A DNA stretch of 5,676 nt from an uncultured Clostridia bacterium (GTDB taxonomy: Bacteria > Bacillota > Clostridia > Oscillospirales > Acutalibacteraceae), in the NCBI GenBank assembly GCA_946409885.1, contig CAMJYF010000148.1, positions 1-5,676 of the forward strand, given 5' to 3'. Positions 5,146 to 5,676 of this stretch are shown piece by piece. The notes under the pieces were generated by a model that saw only the letters and a program-made list of their open reading frames with translations, was not told where the DNA came from and searched no databases. The translations under genes were made by a program, and so were the position numbers. Every line of letters starts with the position of its first letter. The first letter of the stretch is position 1.

Positions 5146-5640
5146 TTATTCGTATTTGGCGATGATCCCGGGAAGCATATCCGGGGTCAGACGGCCGTAC
5201 ACGTCGCTGTTGATCATCATAACGGGCGCAAGACCGCAGGCGCCGATGCAGCGGCAGGCCTCCAGCGAGAACTTCAGATCCATGGTGCACTCGCCGGGCT
5301 CGATTTTCAGGATCTCGGAAATCTTATCGATAACGTCCTGGGAGCCCTTTACATAACAGGCTGTGCCAAGACAAACGGAAATATTGTATTTGCCTTTGGG
5401 AGAAAGCGCGAACTGGGCGTAGAAGGTGGCAACGCCGTAGACCTTTTCCAGCGGCACGTCAAGCCCTTCCGCGATCATGACCTGCACCTCGTAGGGCAGA
5501 TATCCGTAAATATCCTGCGCCTTCTGCATCACGGCCATCAGATATGTTTTATCGCCGCCCGCTTCCGCGATAACCTCCTTCAGTTTCTTTTCCTGCTCTT
5601 CGGTGCCGTTGAACGGGACCTTGCTGATTTTTTTGACCAT
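5146..5640 (-). CDS. hndA: NuoE/HndA-like [2Fe-2S] subunit of NAD(P)-linked [FeFe]-hydrogenase
   Basis: This 164-residue protein is the thioredoxin-like [2Fe-2S] subunit that pairs with the NuoF/HndC flavoprotein in complex I-type modules and multimeric [FeFe]-hydrogenases. The helical N-terminal half includes QDIYGYLPYEVQ (42-53) and the conserved VYGVATFYAQFAL (67-79). The cluster ligands are Cys90 and Cys95 in CLGTACYVKG and Cys131 and Cys135 in CIGACGLAP, matching the family's C-x4-C and C-x3-C pattern; Cys129 is extra. Length is normal for the family. The start ATG at 5640-5638 is preferred to an in-frame ATG at 5667 because GGAGG lies 10 nt before it and the first residues (MVKKISKVPF) fit homologues. 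It is the first gene of the block seen here and is separated from its partner hndC by about 4.2 kb of other genes. Assignment as a hydrogenase rather than respiratory subunit rests on the HndB-like gene, the ferredoxin extension of HndC and the hydrogenase-like neighbour. Confidence 0.93.
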   Translation of the reverse strand: MVKKISKVPFNGTEEQEKKLKEVIAEAGGDKTYLMAVMQKAQDIYGYLPYEVQVMIAEGLDVPLEKVYGVATFYAQFALSPKGKYNISVCLGTACYVKGSQDVIDKISEILKIEPGECTMDLKFSLEACRCIGACGLAPVMMINSDVYGRLTPDMLPGIIAKYE

Positions 5641-5650
5641 TCTGTGTTTT

Positions 5651-5655
5651 CCTCC
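5651..5655 (-). promoter_or_regulatory. Shine-Dalgarno site of hndA
   Basis: GGAGG on the minus strand stands 10 nt before the ATG at 5640-5638. It decides between that start and the ATG at 5667, which would place this site inside the coding region. Confidence 0.7.
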
Positions 5656-5676
5656 ATCAGTATACAAAAAATGACA

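Noticed and set aside
5659..5664. TATACT resembling a -10 promoter box upstream of hndA
   Set aside because: A start about 7 nt downstream would fall within the GGAGG site, and the window ends before any -35 region could be examined.

Overview
The window is one compact minus-strand gene block from an anaerobic, hydrogen-metabolising bacterium, most likely a member of the Clostridia (Firmicutes). The reasons are the protein families present, the strong purine-rich Shine-Dalgarno sites, the 4-nt ATGA overlaps, and the absence of any plus-strand gene. Base composition looks moderately GC-rich by eye, which would suit an Oscillospirales-type gut or digester clostridium; that placement is inference.

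In transcription order (right to left) the genes are: hndA/nuoE-like [2Fe-2S] subunit (5640-5146); a small DRTGG-domain protein (5127-4777); an RsbW/SpoIIAB-like ATP-binding protein (4780-4355); a [FeFe]-hydrogenase-like iron-sulfur protein with sensory-type H-cluster motifs (4343-3054); a second DRTGG-domain protein (3067-2741); a PHP-domain metal-dependent phosphoesterase (2744-2007); a 107-nt gap holding three small stem-loops; a second, different GHKL ATP-binding protein (1899-1333); hndB-like thioredoxin-fold ferredoxin (1300-935); and the N-terminal two thirds or so of an hndC/nuoF-like NAD(P)H:FMN subunit (907 to the window edge). The catalytic [FeFe]-hydrogenase subunit (HndD/HydA) would be expected just beyond position 1 but is not in the window.

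HndA, HndB and HndC are the electron-input arm of a multimeric NAD(P)-linked, probably electron-bifurcating [FeFe]-hydrogenase. Between HndA and HndB sits a block of six genes that are not redox subunits. They look like a sensing and signalling module: a hydrogenase-like protein that keeps all four H-cluster cysteines but has Ala where the proton-relay Cys should be, two ATP-binding domains without a kinase dimerisation domain, two ligand-binding-type DRTGG domains, and a PHP hydrolase with extra Cys motifs. The tight coupling suggests the module is made in step with the hydrogenase and may report H2 or redox state. No promoter, Rex-type operator, RNA gene, mobile element or CRISPR array could be supported.
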